23,258 nt of DNA from Persebacter sp051009035 (GCA_051009035.1 JBPCWY010000003.1:1-23258), one strand, 5' to 3'. Counted from the first letter of the stretch, positions 8,617 through 15,991 are shown. Notes: generated by a model from the sequence alone, not told the origin. Numbers and translations are program-made.

Positions 8617-9237
8617 ATGGAAGACGCGGCCGGCGCTTTTGCGCGGGGAGTATTGCTAAACGCCGGGCTCATTGCCGCCATCGGCGCGCAAAACGCTTTC
8701 GTGCTGGCGCAAGGGCTGGCGCGCCGTTTTGTCTTTATCGTCGCGCTCGTCTCTTCGTTTTGCGACTCGCTTTTGGTCGCCGCCGGCACGGGATTTACCG
8801 GCGCGGCGGCGCTTTCCGGGCATTGGGCGGCAAAAATCCTGCTCGCGGCGGGAATCCTGTTTTTATTCTGGTTTGGCGGGCGCGCGGCGTTGGCGGCGGC
8901 GCGCGGCGGCGTTTTGGCGGCGTCCGGAATCGCCCCAAAAACCGCCCGCGGCGCAATCGCCGCCGCCCTCGCGCTGGGACTTCTCAACCCGCATGCGGCG
9001 TTGGAAATGCTGGTGATTTTCGGCGGGGTCGCCGCGCAACAACCGGCGGGTTTGCAATGGTATTTTGCGGCGGGCGGAATCGCCGCATCTTTTGCGTGGT
9101 TTTTCGGGCTGGGTTTTGGCGCGGCAAAACTCGCCCCGCTGTTGGCGCGCCCGGCGGCGTGGCGGGTTATAAACGGCGTTGTCGCATTAATGATGTTTGG
9201 CGTGGCGTTTTCATTATTGCCCGCGGCGTTAAAATAG
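8617..9237 (+). CDS. argO: LysE/ArgO-family basic amino-acid exporter
   Basis: This 206-residue inner-membrane protein is close to E. coli ArgO (211). It has about six hydrophobic segments and the family motifs GAQNAFVLAQG (23–33), SFCDSLLVAAGTG in the second helix, LLNPHAALEMLV (122–133) and SFAWFFGLGFGAAKLAP near the C-terminus. Family members export L-arginine or L-lysine by proton exchange; which one this exports cannot be read from the sequence, so the symbol is the closest-family name. The start is set at 8617 although the frame is open further upstream, because that upstream part is antisense to dnaE and the TATAAT box sits 6 nt before this ATG. It is a single-gene unit with a good intrinsic terminator 134 bp downstream. 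Confidence 0.88.
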   Translation: MEDAAGAFARGVLLNAGLIAAIGAQNAFVLAQGLARRFVFIVALVSSFCDSLLVAAGTGFTGAAALSGHWAAKILLAAGILFLFWFGGRAALAAARGGVLAASGIAPKTARGAIAAALALGLLNPHAALEMLVIFGGVAAQQPAGLQWYFAAGGIAASFAWFFGLGFGAAKLAPLLARPAAWRVINGVVALMMFGVAFSLLPAALK

Positions 9238-9311
9238 TTTTTTCCGCGCAATTTTTTCCCGCCCCGTTTAACGGCATTCTTTTCGTTTTTGCGCCGGCAT
9301 AAATTTCGGCG

Positions 9312-9333
9312 CGGAAAAAAAATTATTTTTCCG
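9312..9333. terminator. A/T-rich inverted repeat downstream of argO
   Basis: CGGAAAAA (9312–9319) and TTTTTCCG (9326–9333) form an 8-bp stem around a 6-nt loop. It is symmetrical and could act in either direction, but the stem is weak. A stronger terminator lies about 40 bp further on. Confidence 0.3.
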
Positions 9334-9370
9334 AAACCGCCGCATTCCGAAACTGCCGTAAAATCTCCGC

Positions 9371-9392
9371 GCCGCGTTGCGCGGTTTTTTTT
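9371..9392 (+). terminator. Intrinsic terminator for argO
   Basis: CCGCG–TTG–CGCGG gives a 5-bp GC stem with a three-base loop (an outer G·T could extend it), followed at once by eight T. This is a textbook Rho-independent form on the plus strand, 134 bp after the argO stop. Confidence 0.75.
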
Positions 9393-9523
9393 GCGATTTT
9401 TTGCATAAAGATTTGCGCGGTTTTTTTGGATAAATAAAACGCCGTTAACTTTTAGCAAACGCGTTAATGGCAAACTCTCCATCCGGCGGCAAAGCGCATC
9501 GGCAAACGCTTTTCGCCGTTTTG

Positions 9524-9565
9524 GCGGCGGGGATATAATGCGTTAATAACGCGCCGCCGCTTTTT
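9524..9565 (+). other. Nested inverted repeat around an orphan TATAAT, ending in a T-run
   Basis: An outer stem GCGGCGG (9524–9530) / CCGCCGC (9554–9560) encloses TATAAT (9534–9539) and an inner hairpin GCGTT–AAT–AACGC (9540–9552), followed by five T. It could be an intrinsic terminator, a promoter for a small RNA reading toward the recA 3' end, or both. If the N6 spacing seen elsewhere held, the next codon would be ATA, so a leaderless ORF is unlikely. Confidence 0.3.
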
Positions 9566-9678
9566 ATACTTGGTTGAAATATTGCTAAACCTTGCCACCC
9601 GCGGCTTTTGCCAAACAATTCCGCGAAGCAACTGCGGCGGCAAAAATATTCCGGCGCAATATTAAATTTGCGCGGCGG

Positions 9679-10737
9679 TTATTTTGCCGTTTTCGGTTTT
9701 TCCGTTTTGGCGGATTCTTTGTCCGTCAAAGCGGGAACGGCAATGCCCGCGGAATCCAAAATTTTCCGCCGCAATTCCGCCGCTTCTTTCGGATGTTCTT
9801 TCATCCACTGGCGGGCGTTTTCTTTTCCCTGCCCGATGCGGACGCCGTCCAAAGAATACCACGAACCGGATTTTTGCACGAACCCTTTATCCGCGCCGAT
9901 TTCCAGCAATTCGCCTTCCAGCGAAACGCCTTCGCCGTATAAAATCTCAAAAAACGCAAGCTTGAACGGCGGCGCCATTTTGTTTTTCGCCACTTTCACT
10001 TTTGTCTCGTTGCCGATAATATCATCGCCCCGTTTAATCGCCCCCGTGCGCCGAATATCCAGCCGGACGGACGCGTAAAATTTCAGCGCATTGCCGCCGG
10101 TCGTGGTTTCGGGGCTGCCAAACATCACGCCGATTTTCATCCGCAACTGGTTAATAAAAATCAACAGCGCGCCGGACATATTAATGGACCCGGTCAATTT
10201 GCGCATCGCCTGGCTCATCAGCCGCGCCTGCAAACCGGGCAAAGACGCGCCCATTTCGCCGGCCAATTCGGCGCGCGGCGTCAGCGCCGCAACCGAATCC
10301 ACCACCAGCACATCCACCGAACCGGAACGCACCAGAGTATCGGCGATTTCCAGCGCCTGCTCGCCGTCGTCCGGCTGCGACAACAGCAAATCGTCAATAT
10401 TGACCCCCAATTTTTTCGCATAAACGATATCCAGCGCGTGTTCGGCGTCAATAAACGCCGCGACTCCGCCCGCTTTTTGGGCGTTGGCGATGGTTTGCAA
10501 CGCCAGCGTAGTTTTGCCGGACGATTCCGGTCCGTAGATTTCCGCCACGCGCCCGTAAGGCAACCCGCCGATACCGAGCGCAATATCCAACCCGAGCGAG
10601 CCGGTAGAAACGGCGGAAACATCTTTGGCGCGCAAATCGCCGTCCCCAAGCCGCATAATCGCGCCTTGTCCGTAAGATTTATGGATTTTCTCCAACGCCG
10701 CTTTCAGTTGTTTTTTCCGGTCATTCTCGTTCTGCAT
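9679..10737 (-). CDS. recA: Recombinase RecA
   Basis: This is the ATP-dependent strand-exchange protein of homologous recombination and SOS induction. At 352 residues it is almost the E. coli length (353). It has Walker A GPESSGKT (69–76), Walker B VDVLVVDS (141–148), the MKIGVMFGSPETTTGGNALK loop L2 region and the C-terminal GQGKENARQWM segment. The L1 loop reads GEMGASLPG, where most RecA proteins have Asp at the first Ala (residue 164); the LPG form is one I associate with alphaproteobacteria. ATG 10737 (MQNEN) is chosen over an in-frame start 7 codons upstream because AAAAGGAAC, a good Shine-Dalgarno, lies 5 nt before it and the length fits. recA therefore seems to have a conventional leader, unlike several neighbours. 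I see no LexA-type CTG-N10-CAG box upstream. Confidence 0.97.
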   Translation of the reverse strand: MQNENDRKKQLKAALEKIHKSYGQGAIMRLGDGDLRAKDVSAVSTGSLGLDIALGIGGLPYGRVAEIYGPESSGKTTLALQTIANAQKAGGVAAFIDAEHALDIVYAKKLGVNIDDLLLSQPDDGEQALEIADTLVRSGSVDVLVVDSVAALTPRAELAGEMGASLPGLQARLMSQAMRKLTGSINMSGALLIFINQLRMKIGVMFGSPETTTGGNALKFYASVRLDIRRTGAIKRGDDIIGNETKVKVAKNKMAPPFKLAFFEILYGEGVSLEGELLEIGADKGFVQKSGSWYSLDGVRIGQGKENARQWMKEHPKEAAELRRKILDSAGIAVPALTDKESAKTEKPKTAK

Positions 10738-10770
10738 GCCAGTTCCTTTTGTTCGCAAAAATAAAACGCC

Positions 10771-10776
10771 ATTTTA
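10771..10776 (-). promoter_or_regulatory. Candidate -10 box of recA
   Basis: TAAAAT on the minus strand lies 33 nt before the recA ATG, leaving room for a leader with the AAAAGGAAC ribosome binding site. No convincing -35 hexamer is seen, so this is tentative. Confidence 0.35.
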
Positions 10777-10821
10777 CGCCAAACCGCCCGCAATAATCCG
10801 CCCCCGCCAATTTTTTTTACG

Positions 10822-10851
10822 CCCCCGCCAATCCCGCCCCAAAAAACCCCC
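10822..10851 (-). other. Potential G-quadruplex upstream of recA
   Basis: Read on the minus strand (recA's sense strand), four G-runs of 5, 4, 3 and 5 are separated by loops of 6, 1 and 6 nt. This meets the usual G3+N1–7 rule. More G-runs lie just outside (10801–10805, 10876–10880, 10882–10885). The tract is about 45 bp upstream of the candidate recA -10 box. Confidence 0.6.
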
Positions 10852-10999
10852 GCAAACCGCTTCGGGCAAAAAAATCCCCCGCCCCGCCAATTAACCGGAA
10901 ACAGCGGAATGCGCCCGCTTTCGGATTGCCGTTGTGATTAACGCAAAAAAACGCCGCCGCGCGGAAACATAAAATTTTTTATTCCCGCGCAAAAACGGC

Positions 11000-11005
11000 G
11001 ATAAT
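11000..11005 (+). promoter_or_regulatory. -10 box of the NTF2-like gene, 6 nt before the ATG
   Basis: GATAAT (one mismatch to TATAAT), then GCGGGA, then the ATG at 11012. It has the same 6-nt spacing as the other leaderless-looking starts. The -35 region is weak. Confidence 0.45.
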
Positions 11006-11011
11006 GCGGGA

Positions 11012-11527
11012 ATGCTTTCCCCGACTGTTTTGGAGGGTGCGCCGCCGTCCGGTTTGGCGGACGATGCGGCGCGCGATATTGTGCGGCGGTTGTTGCGGGG
11101 TATTGCGGGCGAGTTGCCTTTGGCGGCGGCGGCGGAAATGTTGGATGAAAATGTCGCCGCGTATATGGACGGAAAAATTATCGGGCGCGGGCGCGGCGCG
11201 TGGTTTCGCTGGGTTAGTTTTTTGCAATATAACGCCGCCGCGCAATTTTCTAATTTTGGCATGGAGATTGAAAGCATGGAAGAAGACGGCGATGTCGTCC
11301 GCGTCCGCGCAAAATGGCGCGGCGACCGCAATGGTAAGACCGGGTTTTCTAAAACCGGCGAAGTCGCCTATCAAATCCGCAGCGGTAAAATTGTAAAAAT
11401 CTGGACGCACCGCAAAAATTACGCGTTTATCTACGGCGAAAAAATAGCCGAATCGCGCGCCGCTTTTTGGCTGTTGTTGTTGCGCTTGTTTTTGCGGCGC
11501 GCGCCGAAAGGCATGGAAAAAATTTAA
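11012..11527 (+). CDS. Small NTF2-like (SnoaL-type) protein of unknown function
   Basis: I do not recognise a named family for this 171-residue protein. Its middle suggests an NTF2/SnoaL-like cone: helices (ARDIVRRLLRGIAGEL; AAEMLDENVAAYMDG), a tryptophan-rich helix (AWFRWVSFLQYN), then alternating strands (MEIESMEEDGDVVRVRAKWRG; EVAYQIRSGKIVKIWTHRKNY). Such folds serve as small-molecule binding pockets or as enzymes, and no catalytic residues can be named. The C-terminus is a hydrophobic then strongly basic helix (AFWLLLLRLFLRRAPKG) that could sit on the membrane; there is no signal peptide. ATG 11012 is chosen because of the GATAAT box 6 nt before it. It stands alone, divergent from recA and convergent with the FG-GAP gene. 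Confidence 0.6.
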   Translation: MLSPTVLEGAPPSGLADDAARDIVRRLLRGIAGELPLAAAAEMLDENVAAYMDGKIIGRGRGAWFRWVSFLQYNAAAQFSNFGMEIESMEEDGDVVRVRAKWRGDRNGKTGFSKTGEVAYQIRSGKIVKIWTHRKNYAFIYGEKIAESRAAFWLLLLRLFLRRAPKGMEKI

Positions 11528-11635
11528 ACCGCCGCCGTCCAAATTTGCGGCTTGCCAAACGGCGCGGAAAATATTAAACGAGTTTGCGCCCCGCCGTTGT
11601 ATTTTTTTGGCGGCTGCAAATTTGTTTTTGCAATA

Positions 11636-13204
11636 TTAGCGGGCGGCGAAAATAACTTCGTTGGGCGGGGGGTTGTCAATGGTTTGGATTTCGCCGTCCG
11701 GCCATTCTATGATGAGTTGCGCCGCGCCGGTTTTTTCGCCCAAGCCGAACACTAACAGCGAATCGTGGTCGGCGGACATTCCGGAATTGTTTTGCACTTC
11801 GCGGGCGTAGCTTTTTTCGCCGCCGTCAAAAACGAGGCGCGCTTTTGCGCCGATGGAACGCGCGTCATCGGGAAAACGTAGCGCGATAAAATTGTTGGGC
11901 GAGCGGTTGAGAAAAGCGCGCCCGACCCCTTCCATATCCGCCCAAAATACATCGGGACGCCCGTCCCCGTTAATGTCCGCCAGCAGCGGCGTTTGCGAAA
12001 AGGCGCGGTTTTCCAATCCGAGCGAAGGCGCGTGGTAATACGCGCCGTTGCGGCGGACAAAAGATTTGCCGGGCAGTTTGGCGATGCGGTGCATAAACCA
12101 TTTAATGTAATTTTGCGCGACTAACAATTCCAATTCGCCGTCCAAAGTTAAATCTTCAAACGCCGCGCCCCATGCAAAACCGTAATCGTCCAGCATGTTT
12201 TCGGCGGTGATGTCGCTGAATTTAAAGCCGCCGTCATTGCGCAGTAAAATCCAGCCGTAGTTGCGCGGTTGCGCTTCCGTTCCGTCCCCCGCCCATTCCA
12301 AAAGCGCGTGCGATACCGAAGTCCCGCTGTTGGTAAAAAATAAATCCTGGTCGCCGTCCCGGTCCAAATCGCCCGCCGCCAGTCCCATCCAAAAACCCCA
12401 GCCGGTATTCGTTTTTTCGGAAGCGAAAGAGCCGTTTTGCAAATTGCGGAAGATTTCCACTTGTCCGGTATTTTGCGCGGCGATTAAATCCTGCCAGCCG
12501 TCCCCGTCCAAATCCATAAAACTCGCCAAAAAAGTATTTTGCAAAGACGCCGCGCCCGATTCTTCGGTGATGTCGGTAAATTGAAAACCGCCGTCGTTGC
12601 GCAGTAAAATATTTGTTTTGGCGTGCGCCGGGTCGTTGAAAGTCGCCGAGCGAAAATGGGCTAAATCTACAAACGCGCTGATATACAAATCGGCGTCCCC
12701 GTCCCGGTCTATGTCGCCGGCGGCGATATTAAGCGGCGCGGAATCGGGCGGGAGGTTTGCCGGAATGCGCCGCCGCATAAACGCGCCGCCGGTGTTTTCG
12801 TATAAAAAAACGCCGTCCGCGCGCGCCAGCAATAAATCCGTATCGCCGTCCCCGTCAATATCCAGAGAATTCGCCCCGTGCGTTGCTTTTTTGTCGGACA
12901 ATCCCAACCCGGCGATAATATTCGTCAACCGCCCGTCTTGGTAGGCAAAAAGCATGTCGTCGTAGCCGTGTCCGCCGCCGACAAAAATTTCCAAGCCGCC
13001 GTCCCCGTCAATATCCAAAGGTGCTGCGCCGACAAACGGGTGGTATTCTTCGCTCCATTCGTTCGCCCCGCCGACAACCGGAATTTCTTCAAACGGCGCA
13101 AGCGCCGCCGCTTCGTCCGCGGGAAGGACGCGGACCGTCTCAAAACTGCATGACGCCAGCACAAACGCCCCCGCGCAAAACGCCCCGCGCACAATATTAA
13201 TCAT
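11636..13204 (-). CDS. FG-GAP/VCBS-repeat lipoprotein with ASPIC/UnbV C-terminal domain
   Basis: This is a 522-residue secreted lipoprotein. The N-terminus has a signal peptide ending in the lipobox LASC, with Cys19 as the lipidation site. Seven integrin-type FG-GAP/VCBS repeats with calcium-binding D-x-D-x-D-G loops begin near residues 64, 115, 164, 231, 279, 351 and 410, so an alpha-integrin-like beta-propeller is expected; the sixth (DLTLDGELEL) is degenerate. Residues about 438–518 match the ASPIC/UnbV domain, including FGLGE and IIEWPDGEIQTI. Function is unknown; in other bacteria such proteins are surface or outer-membrane proteins of diverse use. It probably sits on the periplasmic or outer face of the outer membrane. 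It is monocistronic, with the best promoter in the window (TTGGCA–16 bp–TATAAT) placed 6 nt before the ATG, and it is divergent from the hydrolase. Confidence 0.85.
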   Translation of the reverse strand: MINIVRGAFCAGAFVLASCSFETVRVLPADEAAALAPFEEIPVVGGANEWSEEYHPFVGAAPLDIDGDGGLEIFVGGGHGYDDMLFAYQDGRLTNIIAGLGLSDKKATHGANSLDIDGDGDTDLLLARADGVFLYENTGGAFMRRRIPANLPPDSAPLNIAAGDIDRDGDADLYISAFVDLAHFRSATFNDPAHAKTNILLRNDGGFQFTDITEESGAASLQNTFLASFMDLDGDGWQDLIAAQNTGQVEIFRNLQNGSFASEKTNTGWGFWMGLAAGDLDRDGDQDLFFTNSGTSVSHALLEWAGDGTEAQPRNYGWILLRNDGGFKFSDITAENMLDDYGFAWGAAFEDLTLDGELELLVAQNYIKWFMHRIAKLPGKSFVRRNGAYYHAPSLGLENRAFSQTPLLADINGDGRPDVFWADMEGVGRAFLNRSPNNFIALRFPDDARSIGAKARLVFDGGEKSYAREVQNNSGMSADHDSLLVFGLGEKTGAAQLIIEWPDGEIQTIDNPPPNEVIFAAR

Positions 13205-13210
13205 GCCCGC

Positions 13211-13238
13211 ATTATAACAACGCCCCGCCGCATGCCAA
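13211..13238 (-). promoter_or_regulatory. Sigma-70 promoter of the FG-GAP lipoprotein gene
   Basis: On the minus strand a -35 TTGGCA (13233–13238), a 16-bp spacer and a perfect -10 TATAAT (13211–13216) are followed by GCGGGC and the ATG at 13204. This is the best-matched promoter here and strongly implies a start site at or next to the A of the ATG. Confidence 0.65.
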
Positions 13239-13256
13239 AAACGCGGCGGCGGCGTT

Positions 13257-13262
13257 TATAAT
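13257..13262 (+). promoter_or_regulatory. -10 box of the hydrolase–dxs unit, 6 nt before the ATG
   Basis: TATAAT, then TGCGCC, then the ATG at 13269. It shares 16 identical bases with the argO start. The -35 is not clear; the region overlaps the divergent promoter of the lipoprotein gene. Confidence 0.55.
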
Positions 13263-13268
13263 TGCGCC

Positions 13269-14102
13269 ATGGCAAAAGCAGTGTTGGCGCTTGCCGGCGG
13301 CGCGCTGGCGTTGTGGGCGGGCGCGGGATTCGTCTTGTGGCGGTGGCAGGAAAAATTAATTTTCTTTCCCAAACCGCCGCCGCCCGGAGTCGCGCGCGAG
13401 CTCGCCGATATGGCGGTGGAAATCGCCGCCCCGGACGGCGCGGTATTGCGCGGCTGGGAACATCCGGGCAACGCCTTCGCGCCCCCGACCGACTGCCGCC
13501 TGATGATTTACTTCGGCGGCAACAACGAAGAAGTTTCCGACCACATCACGGACAACGGCGGGCGTTTTTCCTGCCCGCAGTGGTATATCAACTACCGCGG
13601 TTTTGGCGAAAGCGGCGGCGCGCCCGCCGCCGATGCGTTGCGCGCGGACGCGCTTTTGGTTTTTGACGAAGCGGCGAAAAAACTCGAACTGCGCGAAAAC
13701 GAAGTTTGCGTTTTGGGGCGCAGCTTGGGAAGCCACATGGCGGCGCATGTCGCGGCAAACCGTCCGGTGAAAAAATTAATTATGGTCACCCCGTTTGACA
13801 GCGTGTTGAATATCGCCAAAACGCGCTATCCGATTTTTCCGGTGCAGCGCATATTGCGCCATCCGTTTGATACGCTCGCCGAAGCGCCGCACATTTCCGC
13901 GCCGTCTTTGTTTTTGCTCGCCGAAACCGATTATGTCGTCCCGCACGCGCACAGCGAAAATTTAATTGCAAACTGGCCCGCCGCGCATACCGTCGTGCAT
14001 TTGCCGGAAACAACCCACGCGGATATTGCGGACGCGCCGTCCTATTGGCGCGCCATCACGCATTTTATGTCGCCCGATATACCGCCCGAAGATGGCGAAT
14101 AA
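13269..14102 (+). CDS. Membrane-anchored alpha/beta hydrolase
   Basis: This 277-residue serine hydrolase has an N-terminal hydrophobic anchor (about residues 3–24) followed by the WQEKLIFFPKP motif common in BEM46-type hydrolases. The catalytic triad is readable: nucleophile Ser152 in GRSLGS, Asp221 in LLAETDYVVP and His250 in ETTHADI. The oxyanion region is probably the YFGGNNEE segment (81–88). The substrate cannot be told; esterases and lipases of this type are common. The catalytic domain probably faces the periplasm, although the basic residues WRWQEK after the anchor leave topology open. ATG 13269 follows a TATAAT box by 6 nt. The last 11 bp overlap the dxs start, so the two genes are probably co-transcribed and coupled. 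Confidence 0.85.
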   Translation: MAKAVLALAGGALALWAGAGFVLWRWQEKLIFFPKPPPPGVARELADMAVEIAAPDGAVLRGWEHPGNAFAPPTDCRLMIYFGGNNEEVSDHITDNGGRFSCPQWYINYRGFGESGGAPAADALRADALLVFDEAAKKLELRENEVCVLGRSLGSHMAAHVAANRPVKKLIMVTPFDSVLNIAKTRYPIFPVQRILRHPFDTLAEAPHISAPSLFLLAETDYVVPHAHSENLIANWPAAHTVVHLPETTHADIADAPSYWRAITHFMSPDIPPEDGE

Positions 14103-15972
14103 TCTGCTGCGCGAAATCCAATCGCCCGCCGATGTGCGCGCGTTGTCCGCGGCGCAACTGCCGCAACTGGCGGACGAATTGCGCGCGTTTGTGCTGGAAA
14201 CGGTAAGCCGGGTCGGCGGGCATTTGTCTTCCAATTTGGGAGTCGTGGAATTAACCGTCGCCCTGCATTACGCGTACCAAACGCCGTTTGATTTGTTGGT
14301 GTGGGATGTCGGGCATCAAACCTATTGCCACAAAGTTTTAACCGGACGCGCCGCGCGGTTGGAAACAATTCGGCAAAGCGGCGGGCTTTCGGGTTTTCCG
14401 CGCCGCGAAGAAAGCGAATACGACAGTTTCGGCACGGCGCATTCCAGCACTTCCATTTCGGCGGCGCTCGGCATGGCGGCGGCGGCAAAACGCCGCGGCG
14501 AATCGCGCCGCGTTGCGGCAATTATCGGGGACGGCGCGCTTTCCGGCGGCATGGCGTTTGAAGCGTTAAACAACGCCGGGGACATGAAAGACACCGACCT
14601 GCTCGTGATTCTCAACGACAACGACATGTCCATTTCGCCGCCGGTCGGCGCGATTAATAATTATTTGGGGCGCATTTTAGCCAGCCGTTTTTACGGGCGC
14701 ATGCAGCGGGGCGGGCGGCGCATGTTGTCCGGAATGCCCGCGATGCAGCGTTTTGCGCGGCGCGCCCACGAACATCTGAAAGGCATGGTTTTGCCCGGAA
14801 CTTTGTTTGAAGAATTCGGATTCAATTATGTCGGCCCGATTGACGGGCATGACATTCCGGTTTTAATTTCCGCCCTGTCCGGTTTGCGCCAGGCATCCGG
14901 ACCGCAGTTTTTGCATATCGCCACGGTCAAAGGGCGCGGTTTCGCCAAGGCGGAAAAAGACCCGGTGTTATACCACGGCGTCGGCGCGTTTAAACCCGAA
15001 GACGGAATCGCCCCGATGAAAGTGGAACCGCAAAAAAAGAAAACGACCTACACGCAAGTATTCGGCGAATGGCTGTGCGCCGCCGCCGCGCGCGATGAAA
15101 AATTAATCGCCATCACGCCCGCGATGCGCGAAGGGTCCGGACTCGCCGAATTTTCGCGGCGTTTTCCCGCCCGCTATTTTGACGCGGGCATCGCCGAACA
15201 ACACGCGCTGACTTTCGCCGCGGGACTCGCCTGCGGCGGCATGAAACCCGTGGTCGCGATTTATTCCACATTTTTACAGCGCGCTTACGACCAATTAATC
15301 CACGACATTGCTTTGCAAAATTTGCCCGTTGTTTTCGCCATTGACCGCGCCGGACTCGTCGGCGCGGACGGCGCAACGCACCACGGCGCGTTTGACTTGT
15401 CCTTTTTGCGCTGCGTGCCGAATATGACGGTGATGGCGCCGGCGGACGAAAACGAAACATGGCAAATGTTAAACACCGCGCTAACCATGAAAACGCCCGT
15501 CGCCGTCCGCTACCCGCGCGGCGCGGGCCCCGGCGCAATAGTGGAAAAAAACGAATCCGTCATGCCCTTGGGAAAAGGCGAAACAGTGTTGCGCGGAAAA
15601 CGTCTGGCAATCATGGCGTTCGGCGCGATGCTGCGCCCGGCGCTTTTGGCGGGCGAAACATTAAACGCGACGGTCGCCAACATGCGTTTTATAAAACCGC
15701 TGGACGAAGAATTAATTTTGCGGCTGGCGGCGGCGCATGATTTTTTGGCGACAGCGGAAGAAAACGCAATCATGGGCGGCGCGGGAAGCGCGGTATCGGA
15801 ATGCCTGCGCCGCCGCGGAATCAATAAACCGCTTTTACAAATCGGCCTGCCGGACAAATTCATCCACCACGGCGCGCCGGAAGAATTATTATCCGCCTGC
15901 GGCTTGGACGCCCCCGGAATAGAAAAAACCCTGCGGGAGTGGACGGCAAAAACAGGCGGGGAAAATCATTAA
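14092..15972 (+). CDS. dxs: 1-deoxy-D-xylulose-5-phosphate synthase
   Basis: This thiamine-diphosphate enzyme condenses pyruvate and glyceraldehyde 3-phosphate in the first step of the MEP isoprenoid pathway and also supplies thiamine and pyridoxal precursors. At 626 residues it is near E. coli Dxs (620). Visible motifs are His44 in VGGHLSSNLG, FGTAHSSTS (113–121), the GDG…N cofactor motif (GDGALSGG 146–153, ILNDND 173–178), Glu369 in GIAEQHA and IDRAGLVGADGATHHG in the pyrimidine-binding domain; a transketolase C-terminal domain follows. The frame is open for 42 codons upstream inside the hydrolase gene, but the family start fits MANNLL at 14092, overlapping the hydrolase by 11 bp. With ispG later in the window, two MEP steps are present. 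Cytoplasmic. Confidence 0.96.
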   Translation: MANNLLREIQSPADVRALSAAQLPQLADELRAFVLETVSRVGGHLSSNLGVVELTVALHYAYQTPFDLLVWDVGHQTYCHKVLTGRAARLETIRQSGGLSGFPRREESEYDSFGTAHSSTSISAALGMAAAAKRRGESRRVAAIIGDGALSGGMAFEALNNAGDMKDTDLLVILNDNDMSISPPVGAINNYLGRILASRFYGRMQRGGRRMLSGMPAMQRFARRAHEHLKGMVLPGTLFEEFGFNYVGPIDGHDIPVLISALSGLRQASGPQFLHIATVKGRGFAKAEKDPVLYHGVGAFKPEDGIAPMKVEPQKKKTTYTQVFGEWLCAAAARDEKLIAITPAMREGSGLAEFSRRFPARYFDAGIAEQHALTFAAGLACGGMKPVVAIYSTFLQRAYDQLIHDIALQNLPVVFAIDRAGLVGADGATHHGAFDLSFLRCVPNMTVMAPADENETWQMLNTALTMKTPVAVRYPRGAGPGAIVEKNESVMPLGKGETVLRGKRLAIMAFGAMLRPALLAGETLNATVANMRFIKPLDEELILRLAAAHDFLATAEENAIMGGAGSAVSECLRRRGINKPLLQIGLPDKFIHHGAPEELLSACGLDAPGIEKTLREWTAKTGGENH

Positions 15973-15991
15973 ACTTTTCCGCCGGTTGTGA

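Larger units (their letters stand above)
9238..9678. other. 441-bp stretch without a recognisable gene between argO and recA
   Basis: The first half holds the A/T inverted repeat and the argO terminator. The second half has an isolated TATAAT (9534–9539) inside a nested inverted repeat with a T-run, and AT-rich sequence near the recA stop with AATATT palindromes but no clear recA terminator. Open frames overlapping this stretch look like extensions of antisense shadows of argO or recA, and I see no protein motif in them. Confidence 0.6.

Noticed and set aside
8598..9482. A 294-codon open frame antisense to argO
   Set aside because: It lies opposite a clear exporter, has no motif and no ribosome binding site or -10 box; long antisense frames are expected with this GC-rich codon use.
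9592..10078. Plus-strand frames reaching into recA
   Set aside because: They are mostly antisense to recA and read as shadows; none has a recognisable motif.
10738..10800. A LexA/SOS box before recA
   Set aside because: I looked for CTG-N10-CAG and saw none; regulation is left open.
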